Source: Gordonia araii NBRC 100433
Lineage (GTDB): Bacteria > Actinomycetota > Actinomycetes > Mycobacteriales > Mycobacteriaceae
Assembly: GCF_000241265.1 (NCBI RefSeq)
Contig: NZ_BAEE01000089.1
Coordinates: forward strand, 1 to 52,215
Direction of reading: 5' to 3'
Length of the DNA stretch: 52,215 nt
The notes under the pieces were generated by a model. It searched no databases, was not told the DNA's origin, and saw only the letters and a list, made by a program, of their open reading frames with translations. How positions within the stretch are numbered: the stretch's first letter is position 1; each line of letters starts with the position of its first letter. The translations under genes and the position numbers were made by a program. Shown here piece after piece: positions 19,604-28,035 of this stretch.

Positions 19604-20677
19604 GTGAGCAGCAAGCAGCCGGAGATGAGTTGGCCACTGGTTCTGGGTCTGGTGACCGAGAACCGCGACCTCACCGCCGAGCAGGCGAGGTGGGCGATGA
19701 ACGAGATCATGGCCGATGCCGCGACGAGCGCGCAGATCGCCGGTTTCGGTCTCGCGGTGAAGATGAAGGGCGCGGCCCCGCGGGAACTCGACGGGCTCGC
19801 CGACGCGATGCTTGAGCACGCGACGAGGGTCAGGATCGATCGCGATGCCGTCGACATCGTCGGTACCGGCGGTGATCGGTCGCACACCGTGAACATTTCG
19901 ACGATGACCGCGATCGTGGTGGCGGCGGCCGGCGTCGCGGTCGTCAAGCACGGCAACCGGGCCGCGTCGTCGAAGAGCGGCGGCGCCGACGTCCTGGAGG
20001 CGCTGGGCGTTTCGATCAACCTGGGCGCCGCGGATGTCGCACGCTGCGTCGACGAAGTGGGCATCGGCTTCTGCTTCGCCCCCGTGTTTCACCCGGCGTT
20101 CCGTTTCACCGGTCCGCCGCGCAAGGAGTTGGGCGTCCCGACCGTGTTCAACGTCTTGGGGCCGCTGACCAATCCGGCCCAGCCGCGGGCCGGCCTGATC
20201 GGATGCGCCTTCGCCGACCTTGCACCGGTGCTCGCGCAAACGTTCGCCAACCGCGGATCCTCGGTGCTGGTGGTGCGCGGCGACGACGGTCTCGACGAAT
20301 TGACGACGACGAGCACGTCCACGGTGTGGCAGGTCGCCGATTCCACGGTGGTCCAGCATCACATCGATCCGGAGTCCGATCTCGGGCTCGCCCGCGTCGA
20401 ACTGTCGGCATTGCAGGGCGGCGATGCCGAGGACAACGCCGTGGTGGCGCGTGACCTGTTCGCCGGTGCGCGCGGACCGGTGCGCGACGCGGTGCTGCTG
20501 AACGTGGCGGCCGCGCTCGTCGCCGCTGAGCAGACGAGCCCGATGACGCGTGACGGACTCGTCACGGCCTTGGCGGCGGCGTTGACGCGCGCCGCCGAGG
20601 TCATCGACTCCGGTGCCGCCGCGGACCTGCTGGCGCGGTGGGCGCGGTTCAGCTCGGAACTGGCCGCGGAGAAGTAG
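19604..20677 (+). CDS. trpD: Anthranilate phosphoribosyltransferase
   Basis: Second step of tryptophan synthesis: joins anthranilate and PRPP. 357 aa. PRPP-binding [14 protein letters not shown], and the signature [21 protein letters not shown]. The anthranilate-binding region is [11 protein letters not shown], and the metal-binding acidic pair lies in [10 protein letters not shown]. Monocistronic, convergent with the small Lrp-domain gene 26 bases away, as expected for Rv2192c. Confidence 0.96.
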   Translation: MSSKQPEMSWPLVLGLVTENRDLTAEQARWAMNEIMADAATSAQIAGFGLAVKMKGAAPRELDGLADAMLEHATRVRIDRDAVDIVGTGGDRSHTVNISTMTAIVVAAAGVAVVKHGNRAASSKSGGADVLEALGVSINLGAADVARCVDEVGIGFCFAPVFHPAFRFTGPPRKELGVPTVFNVLGPLTNPAQPRAGLIGCAFADLAPVLAQTFANRGSSVLVVRGDDGLDELTTTSTSTVWQVADSTVVQHHIDPESDLGLARVELSALQGGDAEDNAVVARDLFAGARGPVRDAVLLNVAAALVAAEQTSPMTRDGLVTALAAALTRAAEVIDSGAAADLLARWARFSSELAAEK

Positions 20678-20703
20678 CCGACAGACAGGTCGACGCCGCG
20701 TAA

Positions 20704-20979
20704 CTACTCGCCGACGGAAAAGCCCGCCTCGGTCTCCTTGCTCGCATAGCTGCGGAAGGCGATGTGGGTCGTCGTGTGGGTGACGCCCTGCAGCCGATTG
20801 ATCCGATTGGTCACGACCTCGGCGATCGCGTCGTGGTCGCGGACCCGGATCTTCGCGATGACGTCGACGTCGCCGGCGCACGAGTAGACCTCGGTGACCC
20901 CGTCGATGTCGGCCACCGCCTGCGCGGTCTCCGGAATCGAGTGGACGTCGGCGCTGATCAATACGAATGCGGTGAGCAT
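20704..20979 (-). CDS. Stand-alone Lrp/AsnC effector-binding (RAM) domain protein
   Basis: 91 aa consisting only of the alpha-beta Lrp/AsnC C-terminal domain (VLISADVHSIPETAQAVADI, YSCAGDVDVIAKIRVRDHDA). There is no helix-turn-helix. Such proteins form oligomers that bind amino acids and may act without DNA contact or by mixing with full-length Lrp. It lies nine bases downstream of the DnaQ-UvrC gene but also has its own leaderless promoter. The ligand is unknown; proximity to trpD is suggestive only. Confidence 0.85.
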   Translation of the reverse strand: MLTAFVLISADVHSIPETAQAVADIDGVTEVYSCAGDVDVIAKIRVRDHDAIAEVVTNRINRLQGVTHTTTHIAFRSYASKETEAGFSVGE

Positions 20980-20991
20980 GGCTCCAGCCTA
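20980..20991 (-). promoter_or_regulatory. Leaderless-type promoter of the RAM-domain gene
   Basis: On the minus strand TAGGCT (20991-20986) is followed by six bases and ATG 20979. The TAG of this element is the stop codon of the upstream gene. Confidence 0.45.
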
Positions 20992-22851
20992 GTGGCCCGC
21001 GCCGGCGTGCCGGGCCGACCGCGCAGTCGCGCGCCACCGTTCCCAACCGCATGCGCTGTGCCGTGGCAAGGCGAAACCTCCGGTCGTGTCGACGATGCGC
21101 GAATCCGGTGCGGTCACCCATCGGTAGACGAGGGACGCCTCCTCGGCGGGAGCGCCGCGCAGCGGGTCGTCGTCGGGGACGATCGTCTGCGCCGCGGCGA
21201 CCACGGCGTCGACGACGGGCATCGGCGGCGTGCCGCGTACGGCGGTCCCGGCACCGGCGAGGCGACCGTGCCGCACGACCGAGAACCGCCAGCCCTCGGC
21301 CGAATCGGGTCGGGCGACGACGATCTGCTCGATCGCGCAGAGCGCGCGCAGACGCTGGGTCCGTTCGAGCGCCGACACCGTTTCGGCCAGTTGGTCACGA
21401 CGACGCGCGGCCGTCTCGAAGTGTTCGGACGCGGCGGCCGAGGTCACCGCGTCGCACAGCTCGCGCAACGCGGCGTCGGAGCGACCGCTCAGAACGTCGA
21501 GTGCGGTCTGGACTCGCGGCAGGTAGGCAGACACCGACTCGGGTCGTTCGGTGGCCGCGGCGCAGTCGCCGACGGCGGCGCGCGGGGCGCACCAGTGGTA
21601 GTCGGCGCGACCGCCGAGTCGCGTGGTGCACGAGCGGAGTCCGGCGGCGCGGGTCAGCGCCTCGCTCACGAGTTGTGCGGTCGCGCGGCGTGGGATCGGG
21701 CCGATCGACGTCGGAGTGGCCGTGACATCGGCCGGTTCGGGTCGGGGGTGGCGGCGAACGACGAACCTGGGGAAACGCTCTTCGGTGAGGCATACCCACC
21801 AGCCGCGGCGGGGCTGGGTCGATCTCCGGTTGTAGGCGGGGTTGTGCGCCGCCAGCAGGCGCAGTTCGCGCACGCCGGCCTCAAGGTCGTGGGCGCACAC
21901 GACATGGTCGACCCGGGTGGCGAGAGCGACCATCTCGGCGATGCGGGGTCGGGAGTCGCCGGCGAAGTAGGACCGCACGCGGCGCCGCAGGTCGACCGCG
22001 GTTCCGACGTACAGCACTTCGTCAGAGGGGCCCCGGAAGAGGTAGACCCCCGGGGCGCGGGGAAGGTCGCGCGCCAGTCCGCGTTTCGCGCGCTGGGCGG
22101 GAGTCGCGCGCGGCAGGAAGTCCAGCAGCTCGGCGAACGTTCCGACTCCCCGGTTGCCGATCCGTTCGAGCAGGCCGTGCAGCACGTCGACGGTCGCGCG
22201 GGCGTCGTCGAGGGCACGGTGCGTCGGCGTCGTCGACGCGCGGAACAGGATGGCGAGATCGGCGAGACGCACCGACGGCGCTTCCTCGCGCGTCAGGACC
22301 CGGCGGGCCAGTGCGACGGTGCACAGGGTCGCCGGGAAATGCCAGTCCAGGCCGAGACGTCGTGCGGCGGCCGAGAGGAACCCGAGATCGAAGCGCGAGT
22401 TGTGCGCGACCAAGACGCAGCCGCGTGCGAACTCGAGGAAAGACGCCAGCACCTCACCGATGCGCGGGGCGGTCGAGACCATCGTCTCGGTGATGCCGGT
22501 CAAGGCCACGATCTCGTCCGGAATGGCCCGGTCCGGGTCGACCAGAGTCGCGAACTCGCCCACCACCTCGCCCCCGCAGACCTTCACCGCGCCGATCTCG
22601 GTGATCGCGTCGCGCTCGGCGCTCCCTCCCGTCGTCTCCAGATCGAGGACGACGAAGGGCGTCGTCGCCAGCGATTGCTCGATCCCGCCACGCACCGTCG
22701 CGGCCATCTCCGCCAGATCGGCGGCGGCCGGAAGGCGGCGGTGCGAACCCGGACCGCGCGGGGCCGGATGAGCGCGCGGCATACCGACGTCGGGAAGCCC
22801 GGAGTCGGTCAGGTCGAGCTGCTCGGTTCCGGTGGGGTCGGCGGTGCGCAT
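20989..22851 (-). CDS. DnaQ-like exonuclease fused to a UvrC-like GIY-YIG nuclease
   Basis: 620 aa. Residues of about 60-230 form a DEDDh 3'-5' exonuclease: VLDLETTGG with the first acidic pair, LVAHNSRFDLGFL, and HRALDDARAT with the histidine and last aspartate. From about 255 follows a GIY-YIG domain (APGVYLFRGPSDEVLYVGTA, LRRRVRSYF), then a UvrC-like region ending near residue 590. The architecture matches Rv2191, an actinobacterial repair nuclease related to Cho/UvrC. A leaderless promoter places the start at ATG 22851 (MRTADPTG); an ATG ten codons upstream at 22881 is less likely. Confidence 0.9.
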   Translation of the reverse strand: MRTADPTGTEQLDLTDSGLPDVGMPRAHPAPRGPGSHRRLPAAADLAEMAATVRGGIEQSLATTPFVVLDLETTGGSAERDAITEIGAVKVCGGEVVGEFATLVDPDRAIPDEIVALTGITETMVSTAPRIGEVLASFLEFARGCVLVAHNSRFDLGFLSAAARRLGLDWHFPATLCTVALARRVLTREEAPSVRLADLAILFRASTTPTHRALDDARATVDVLHGLLERIGNRGVGTFAELLDFLPRATPAQRAKRGLARDLPRAPGVYLFRGPSDEVLYVGTAVDLRRRVRSYFAGDSRPRIAEMVALATRVDHVVCAHDLEAGVRELRLLAAHNPAYNRRSTQPRRGWWVCLTEERFPRFVVRRHPRPEPADVTATPTSIGPIPRRATAQLVSEALTRAAGLRSCTTRLGGRADYHWCAPRAAVGDCAAATERPESVSAYLPRVQTALDVLSGRSDAALRELCDAVTSAAASEHFETAARRRDQLAETVSALERTQRLRALCAIEQIVVARPDSAEGWRFSVVRHGRLAGAGTAVRGTPPMPVVDAVVAAAQTIVPDDDPLRGAPAEEASLVYRWVTAPDSRIVDTTGGFALPRHSACGWERWRATARSARHAGAGH

Positions 22852-22864
22852 GTGCCGAACGCTA
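22852..22864 (-). promoter_or_regulatory. Leaderless-type promoter of the DnaQ-UvrC gene
   Basis: On the minus strand TAGCGT (22864-22859), seven bases, then ATG 22851. Confidence 0.55.
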
Positions 22865-22878
22865 GTTCGATCCACTGA

Positions 22879-22897
22879 CATCGGGGACGCCCCGATG
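22879..22897. promoter_or_regulatory. Perfect 8-bp-arm palindrome upstream of the DnaQ-UvrC promoter
   Basis: CATCGGGG-ACG-CCCCGATG, 15 bases upstream of the -10 hexamer. It could be an operator or a leader hairpin. Nothing else is recognised in the 22898-23000 spacer. Confidence 0.35.
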
Positions 22898-23013
22898 CGT
22901 CTGCGGAGCCGTTGTCAGGGGTCGTCGTTAGCTTCGTTTGTGGGTTCGCGTTCGCCGCCGAACGGTGAACACGCCGAAAACACCGAGTGAACGATGAATG
23001 AGACGGAGATCAC

Positions 23014-23289
23014 ATGAGGATCGACTGCGAGAGCTGCCCCGGCCGGCCGGCCGCATGCGGCGACTGCATGATGAACGTGCTGATGGCAGACGTCGCACCC
23101 CCCGAGCAGCAGGGGTCCGAGCGTATGCCCACCATCGGGGAACAGCGCGCTGACCTGCTAGTTGCTATTTCAAACATGCGGGCAGCCGGACTGGTCACAC
23201 AGGCTGAGGCCAGAGCGGCCGCAGGGCGGATAGCACCACGTCACGGTGAGGGGGGCAACCGATTTCTCTCTATCGTTCGGGCCGGGTAA
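23014..23289 (+). CDS. Small cysteine-motif protein, putative zinc-binding
   Basis: 91 aa of unknown function. Four cysteines in the first 20 residues form a compact C-x2-C...C-x2-C array (CESCPGRPAACGDC), suggesting a structural zinc site. The remainder is helical (GEQRADLLVAISNMRAAGLVTQAEARAAA). GGAG lies about six bases ahead of ATG 23014. Similar small proteins occur next to NlpC/P60 genes in other actinobacteria as far as I recall, but no function is known to me. It reads towards the c-di-AMP riboswitch, so its transcript may enter that leader. Confidence 0.7.
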   Translation: MRIDCESCPGRPAACGDCMMNVLMADVAPPEQQGSERMPTIGEQRADLLVAISNMRAAGLVTQAEARAAAGRIAPRHGEGGNRFLSIVRAG

Positions 23290-23414
23290 AGTCTGTCGCT
23301 GGCTCGTAGCCTCGACGAGTTTTGCGAGAACGTTGGACATTCGCCCGGCGTTTTCGTAACCTTTTCGAGACATTGCGGAACGTCCCGCTTCAAGAGAAGT
23401 GGTCCGTGAGAGTC

Positions 23415-23563
23415 AACCGCTGAGTCACCCCGCAGGGGGTGAGCCGGGGACCCAACTGGGGCCGCAAGGCCTCGCCTGGGGTGAATCGCCGCGCCTGAAG
23501 CAGCTCGTCAGGCAACGCGTAGGGCATCTTCCAGCCCGAACCCGACAGCTAACCCGGTAAGCG
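23415..23563 (+). ncRNA. c-di-AMP (ydaO/yuaA) riboswitch
   Basis: The untranslated leader of the NlpC/P60 gene has the hallmarks of the ydaO class: a GC helix (CACCCCGCAGGGGGTG), CCGGGGACCCAACTGGGG, the spacer GGGGTGAATCGCC, and the very conserved 3' block GCCCGAACCCGACAGCTAACC then CGGTAAGC. In actinobacteria this OFF-type switch controls cell-wall hydrolases and Rpf genes, with c-di-AMP lowering expression. The leader from 23290 to the gene holds nothing else, apart from AAAGGAG before the start codon. Confidence 0.93.
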
Positions 23564-23589
23564 CAGGGAGACAAAAGGAGAACTTTCTC

Positions 23590-24324
23590 GTGGCCAAACA
23601 TCGTTTGGAACAGCCCAGCCGCGGCACCAAAGCGGCGAAGGGTGCGGTCATCACCGGCGCCATCGCAATGGGCTCGATCGCTGCAGGAAGCGCCGCCGCA
23701 TCGCCGGTCGCCGTGCCGCACCTGGGCAATATCGAACTTGGAGCCCTCGGAGACCACCTCAACCAGCACCGGCATGAGGCGGCCCCCAAGGCCAAGAAGG
23801 GCACCCTGAAGGTCAAGAAGGCACACGCCCCCAGCAAGAACAAGCAGGCTGCCAAGCCGGCACCGGAGGCCAAGGTCCAGGTGCCCAACGTCGGCACCTT
23901 CGCCATCCCGGGCATCTCGCAGAACCAGATCCCCAAGGACTTCCAGCCGAACGGCAAGGCTGCTCCCGGCCCGGAGCGCCACTCGGTAGCCGACAAGGCC
24001 GTCGTCAATGCCAAGAGCAAGATCGGTTCGCCGTACTCCTACGGCTCGGCCGGCCCGAACGCCTTCGACTGCTCCGGCCTGGTCTACTGGTCCTACAAGA
24101 ACGCCGGGAAGACCGTCCCGCGCGACAGCTACGGCCAGATGAGCGGCGGCAAGGCCGTTGCTTACAAGGACGCCAAGCCCGGCGACATCCTGATCTTCAA
24201 CGGCGGCAGCCACTCGGGCATCTACGTCGGCAATGGCGAGTTCGTGCACTCCCAGACCTACGGCGTGCCCGTCAACAAGCAGAAGGTCAAGACCTGGGCG
24301 CTGACCAGCGTCCGCCGCTACTGA
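23590..24324 (+). CDS. Secreted NlpC/P60 peptidoglycan endopeptidase
   Basis: Cell-wall hydrolase cleaving peptide stems of peptidoglycan. 244 aa from GTG 23590. N-terminal signal/membrane segment (VITGAIAMGSIAAGSAAAS, about 19-38), a Lys/Pro/Ala-rich low-complexity linker (about 60-135) likely to span or bind the wall, then a C-terminal NlpC/P60 domain. That domain carries catalytic C161 (AFDCSGLVYW), H208 (SHSGIYVG) and a third polar position near H220. Expression should respond to c-di-AMP through the upstream riboswitch, tying wall turnover to osmotic/turgor signalling. Followed by a strong stem-loop and ripC. Confidence 0.92.
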   Translation: MAKHRLEQPSRGTKAAKGAVITGAIAMGSIAAGSAAASPVAVPHLGNIELGALGDHLNQHRHEAAPKAKKGTLKVKKAHAPSKNKQAAKPAPEAKVQVPNVGTFAIPGISQNQIPKDFQPNGKAAPGPERHSVADKAVVNAKSKIGSPYSYGSAGPNAFDCSGLVYWSYKNAGKTVPRDSYGQMSGGKAVAYKDAKPGDILIFNGGSHSGIYVGNGEFVHSQTYGVPVNKQKVKTWALTSVRRY

Positions 24325-24345
24325 GGGCTCGGCCAGCTTTGAGGT

Positions 24346-24381
24346 GGGCGGATGTCTCGGGTGCCTCCGAGGCGTCCGCCC
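24346..24381 (+). terminator. Strong 15-bp stem-loop between the two NlpC/P60 genes
   Basis: GGGCGGATGTCTCGG pairs with CCGAGGCGTCCGCCC (two G-U pairs) around a GTGCCT loop. There is no T-tract, so it may be an attenuator or mRNA-stability/processing element that lowers ripC read-through. Confidence 0.55.
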
Positions 24382-24409
24382 GCACTCGTCTCTTGGAGTC
24401 GGAAGAAGA

Positions 24410-25468
24410 ATGAGAATCGTGAGATCCGCGAGTTCTGGCAGGCGACGCGCCGCAGCGGCCGCCATGTCCGTCACGATGGTGTCGGCGTTTGTGCTGGCCA
24501 CCGTCCCGGCGACGAGTTCGGATGCCGCGCCGGCGCGCAACGCCCGGCAGTTGGTCGCCGACTACAAGAAGCTCAACGTGGAAGCCGAGCGCTCCGCCGA
24601 GGCGATGCACAACGCCACGATGGAGTACAACAAGCAGCGCGCGATCGTCGCCACCTCCCGCAAGCGGGCAGCCGTGGCTCAGAAGAAGCTCGATTCGACG
24701 GCGGCCGAGCAGCAGCGCCTGCAAGGGCGCGTCAACGGAGTGTTGCGGGCCAGCTACAAGGGCGCCCGCATCAACCGGCTGTATTCGCTGCTGGTCAGCG
24801 ATTCGCCGCAACAGATGCTCGACCAGATGTCGGCCCTCGACATCGTCTCGCACGACGCCACGCGCAACCTGAACAACCTCGCCCGGGTGCGAGCGTCGGC
24901 GGTGAAGACCAAGGACGACTCGATCAAGGCCACCGCTGCGGCGAACGCAGCGATAGCCAAGGTGGAGAAGACGCGCGCCGATCTCCAGTCCAAGCGGGCG
25001 AATCTGGCGCTGCAGGCGGTCCAGATCCGTGCCGTGTACCAGTCGATGACCGGTCAGCAACTCGCCGAGCTGCGCGGACCGAAGTTCGATTTCGATCCCA
25101 ACCTGGTGCCCAAGGGCACGTCGGCCGCGTTGGTCGCGGTGCAGGCGGCACTGTCGCGAGTCGGGGACCCCTACGTGTGGGGAGCCACCGGGCCGAACCA
25201 GTTCGATTGCTCCGGCCTGATGGTGTGGGCGTACCGGCAGGCGGGCAAGGGGTTGCCGCGGTCGAGCCAGGCGCAGATGGGCGCCGGGGTACCGGTCAGC
25301 CGTGATCAGCTGCAGCCCGGCGACCTGATCATCTACTACGCGGACGCGCATCACGTCGGTATGTACGTCGGCGACGGCTACGTGATCCACGCGTCGACAT
25401 TCGGCATCCCGGTCAAGGTCGTCCCGGTCGACGGTGCTGGCCCGTACCTGGCTGCGCGCCGAGTTTAG
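24410..25468 (+). CDS. ripC: RipC-type NlpC/P60 endopeptidase with coiled-coil domain
   Basis: Cell-division-associated peptidoglycan hydrolase; homologue of Rv2190c (RipC), which in mycobacteria is activated by FtsEX. 352 aa. Signal peptide to about residue 41 (SVTMVSAFVLATVPATSSDAA), a long alpha-helical coiled coil (about 45-220, rich in Arg/Lys/Glu/Ala), then the NlpC/P60 domain with C267 (FDCSGLMVWAY), H315 (HHVGMYVG) and H327. Start ATG 24410 follows GGAAGAAG. Shares the catalytic layout of the preceding gene but has a different N-terminal module. The next gene begins six bases after its stop. Confidence 0.92.
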   Translation: MRIVRSASSGRRRAAAAAMSVTMVSAFVLATVPATSSDAAPARNARQLVADYKKLNVEAERSAEAMHNATMEYNKQRAIVATSRKRAAVAQKKLDSTAAEQQRLQGRVNGVLRASYKGARINRLYSLLVSDSPQQMLDQMSALDIVSHDATRNLNNLARVRASAVKTKDDSIKATAAANAAIAKVEKTRADLQSKRANLALQAVQIRAVYQSMTGQQLAELRGPKFDFDPNLVPKGTSAALVAVQAALSRVGDPYVWGATGPNQFDCSGLMVWAYRQAGKGLPRSSQAQMGAGVPVSRDQLQPGDLIIYYADAHHVGMYVGDGYVIHASTFGIPVKVVPVDGAGPYLAARRV

Positions 25469-25474
25469 CCCTGA

Positions 25475-26857
25475 GTGGCTGTGGCATCGCGATGGCGGTA
25501 CGGGGTTGCCGTGCTGCTCAGCACCGCTCTCCTCGCCGCATGCGGTGATTCCACGCCGTCGGGCACCGGGGTCAGCGAAGCCGCCAGCACCACCGCCGAC
25601 GTGTTCGAACAGCAGCGGACCGACGGTGTGACGAGGCTCCTCGACCGACTCGACAAGGCATTGCTGCACGGTCGTCCGGCGGACCTCGACGCGTTGCTCG
25701 ACGATGCCGCACCGAGAGACTTCCGCCGCGGGCTGCGGGTGATGCAAGCCAATCTCAGCGCAGCTGCCCCGTCCGACGCATCGACGCCGGACAGACGAAA
25801 GCAGTTGCGGTACAAGACTTTCGAGCATTACATCGGCGCGGCGGAGGCTGAGGAGCTGGTTCCCGACGCCGTGGCGGACCGGTTGGCGGAGCAGGGCAGC
25901 AGCGACAATTGGGTCTCGCCGGTGCGGCTGCGTTTCGCGCTGGGTGGTGCCACGTTGCCCGGTTTGGACGAGCCCGAGGTCGAGATCGACGCCCCGCTGG
26001 TCGTCGCGCGGTACGACGACGAATGGAAGCTCGTCGGGGACATGCGTCTGCTTCGCCGCCCCGCCAGTGGTGTCGGGTTGTGGAGTTTCCCCGACGCCCG
26101 CGCGGTGGCCGCGCCAACCGCAGGGGGAGAGTCGGTCGTCGCTTCCTATCCCGGGGTCGATGACCTCGCTAGTCGGGTGGCGGCGCTGCTGCCCAACGCG
26201 GTGCGGGCGGTGACGGCGTTCTGGGGCGACCGGTGGCCCCAGCGCGCCCTCGTGGTGGCCACCGCGACCGGGCAGCAGTTCGCCGCCTTGGCGGCGAGCC
26301 CCGGGGCCGACGTCTCGGCCGCGGCCGGCGCGACCGTCTACACCACTCTTGACGTGCCGAACCGCACGGTGACCGGACAGCGGATCGTGCTCACCCCCAA
26401 GGCCGCCGCGCTGTCGACGCCGCTTCTCGACGTCGTCCTGCGCCACGAACTGAGCCACGTCGCCGTGCGCCTGGCCACCGCTGCCGACGTCCCGCAGTGG
26501 CTCGCCGAAGGCGTCGCCGAGTACGTCGGACGCAAAGGCACCTCCACCCGCTTCGCCGATGCCGCCCCCGACCTGGCGGTGTCGGTGCGCACCGGGAACG
26601 GACCGGTCTGGCCCGCCGACGAGGAATTCCGCGTCGACTCGGAGCGGGCCGCGCTGGCCTACCAGGCCGCGTGGTCGATCGCGGCCTTCGTCGCCGATCG
26701 CTTCTCCGACGACATCCTGCGCAAGCTGTACCTCGGTGTGGCGGGCGCCGCCGACGAGTCCGCGGCGTCCACGGCCTTTCGCGACACCATCGGCATGCCA
26801 CAGCCCGAGCTGGAACGCCAGTGGCGGGCCTGGGTCCAGAAGCAGTCCGGCGGATGA
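25475..26857 (+). CDS. Lipoprotein with gluzincin-type HExxH metallopeptidase motif
   Basis: 460 aa. Lipobox LLAAC with lipid-bearing C23, so it is anchored outside the membrane. The N-terminal half is a non-catalytic region of unknown fold. The C-terminal half has H324-E-L-S-H328 and a downstream acidic residue in WLAEGVAEYVG (E345/E349), the pattern of MA-clan zinc peptidases. Starts with GTG 25475 (GTG 25481 alternative) and overlaps pimB' by ATGA. Placed after two wall hydrolases, it may process an envelope protein; no substrate is evident. The Rv2189c position in M. tuberculosis encodes a shorter protein, and I cannot say whether the two are related. Confidence 0.78.
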   Translation: MAVASRWRYGVAVLLSTALLAACGDSTPSGTGVSEAASTTADVFEQQRTDGVTRLLDRLDKALLHGRPADLDALLDDAAPRDFRRGLRVMQANLSAAAPSDASTPDRRKQLRYKTFEHYIGAAEAEELVPDAVADRLAEQGSSDNWVSPVRLRFALGGATLPGLDEPEVEIDAPLVVARYDDEWKLVGDMRLLRRPASGVGLWSFPDARAVAAPTAGGESVVASYPGVDDLASRVAALLPNAVRAVTAFWGDRWPQRALVVATATGQQFAALAASPGADVSAAAGATVYTTLDVPNRTVTGQRIVLTPKAAALSTPLLDVVLRHELSHVAVRLATAADVPQWLAEGVAEYVGRKGTSTRFADAAPDLAVSVRTGNGPVWPADEEFRVDSERAALAYQAAWSIAAFVADRFSDDILRKLYLGVAGAADESAASTAFRDTIGMPQPELERQWRAWVQKQSGG

Positions 26858-28002
26858 CCAGTGCCGCGCCGATCGGGCGCACCCTGCTCATCACCAACGA
26901 CTTCCCCCCGCGCCCGGGGGGTATCCAGTCCTATCTGCAGAACCTCGTCGATCGGCTGCCGCCGGAACAGGTGGTCGTCTACGCGCCGCGCTGGCGCGGG
27001 CGCTCGCACATCGAGTTCGACGAGCGGGTTCCCTACACCGTGGTCCGGCATCCGACGACGCTGATGCTGCCGACGCCGCTGGTCGCCCGCCGCGCCGCGA
27101 AGCTGGTGCGCGAACACGATATCGAGAACGTCTGGTTCGGGGCGGCCGCCCCGCTGGCCTTGCTGGCCCCGGTGGTGCGGCGGGCCGGGGCGCGCCGGAT
27201 CCTCGCTTCCACCCACGGGCACGAGGTGGGGTGGTCGATGCTTCCCGGCGCTCGTCGGGTGCTGCGGGTGATCGGCGAGGAGACCGACACCGTGACTTTC
27301 GTGAGCAAGTACACGCGTGGTCGGTTCGCGTCGGCATTCGGACCGAACGCGGCACTGGAATACCTCCCGTGCGGGGTCGACGTCGAACGCTTCGCGCCCG
27401 ACGCCGCGGCACGGGCCGTCATCCGGGAGCGCCACGGGCTCGGTGAGCGACCCGTCGTCGTCTGCCTGTCGCGCCTGGTCCCGCGCAAGGGGCAGGACAT
27501 GCTGATCCGCGCCCTGCCGACGATCCGGGAAGCGGTGCCCGGCGCGGCGCTGCTGATCGTCGGGGGCGGACCCTACGCCAAGACCCTGCAGGAACTGGCG
27601 GCCGCGACCCCCGACGGGGAACACGTGATCTTCACCGGTTCGGTGCCCGCGGAGGAGATCCCGGCCTATCACAACGCCGCCGACGTTTTCGCGATGCCGT
27701 CACGGACCCGAGGCGGAGGGCTCGACGTCGAAGGGCTGGGGATCGTCTACCTCGAGGCGTCCGCGTGCGGTGTCCCTGTCGTCGCCGGCGACTCCGGCGG
27801 AGCGCCTGAGACGGTGATCGCCGCGCGCACCGGCCTCGTCGTCAGCGGACGGTCGGTGCCGCAGGTCGCCGAGGCCGTTGTGACGATTCTGTCGGATCCG
27901 GCGCGGGCCCGCCGGATGGGCGCCGCCGGTCGTGAGTTCGTCGAACAGCAGTGGCAGTGGCCGCAGATCGCGGCTCGGCTGGTGCGCCTGCTCACGTCCT
28001 GA
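26854..28002 (+). CDS. pimB: GDP-mannose-dependent PIM mannosyltransferase PimB'
   Basis: GT4 glycosyltransferase that adds the second mannose to phosphatidylinositol monomannoside at the inner membrane face, giving Ac1PIM2, the base of LM/LAM. 382 aa. N-terminal Rossmann fold starts LLITNDFPPRPGGIQSYLQN. The C-terminal donor-binding half holds LSRLVPRKGQDMLI and the E-x7-E motif in EGLGIVYLEASACG. ATG 26854 overlaps the preceding stop. Homologue of Rv2188c. Convergent with fadD15; a GACCCG/CGGGTC hairpin at 28001-28018 lies at its 3' end. Confidence 0.94.
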   Translation: MTSAAPIGRTLLITNDFPPRPGGIQSYLQNLVDRLPPEQVVVYAPRWRGRSHIEFDERVPYTVVRHPTTLMLPTPLVARRAAKLVREHDIENVWFGAAAPLALLAPVVRRAGARRILASTHGHEVGWSMLPGARRVLRVIGEETDTVTFVSKYTRGRFASAFGPNAALEYLPCGVDVERFAPDAAARAVIRERHGLGERPVVVCLSRLVPRKGQDMLIRALPTIREAVPGAALLIVGGGPYAKTLQELAAATPDGEHVIFTGSVPAEEIPAYHNAADVFAMPSRTRGGGLDVEGLGIVYLEASACGVPVVAGDSGGAPETVIAARTGLVVSGRSVPQVAEAVVTILSDPARARRMGAAGREFVEQQWQWPQIAARLVRLLTS

Positions 28003-28035
28003 CCCGGCGCCGCGGGTCAGCGGAACAAGCCGGGC

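Noticed and set aside
28001..28018. Terminator between pimB' and fadD15
   Set aside because: Only a 6-bp hairpin (GACCCG/CGGGTC) with no T-tract. Mentioned under pimB' but too weak to list as a terminator.
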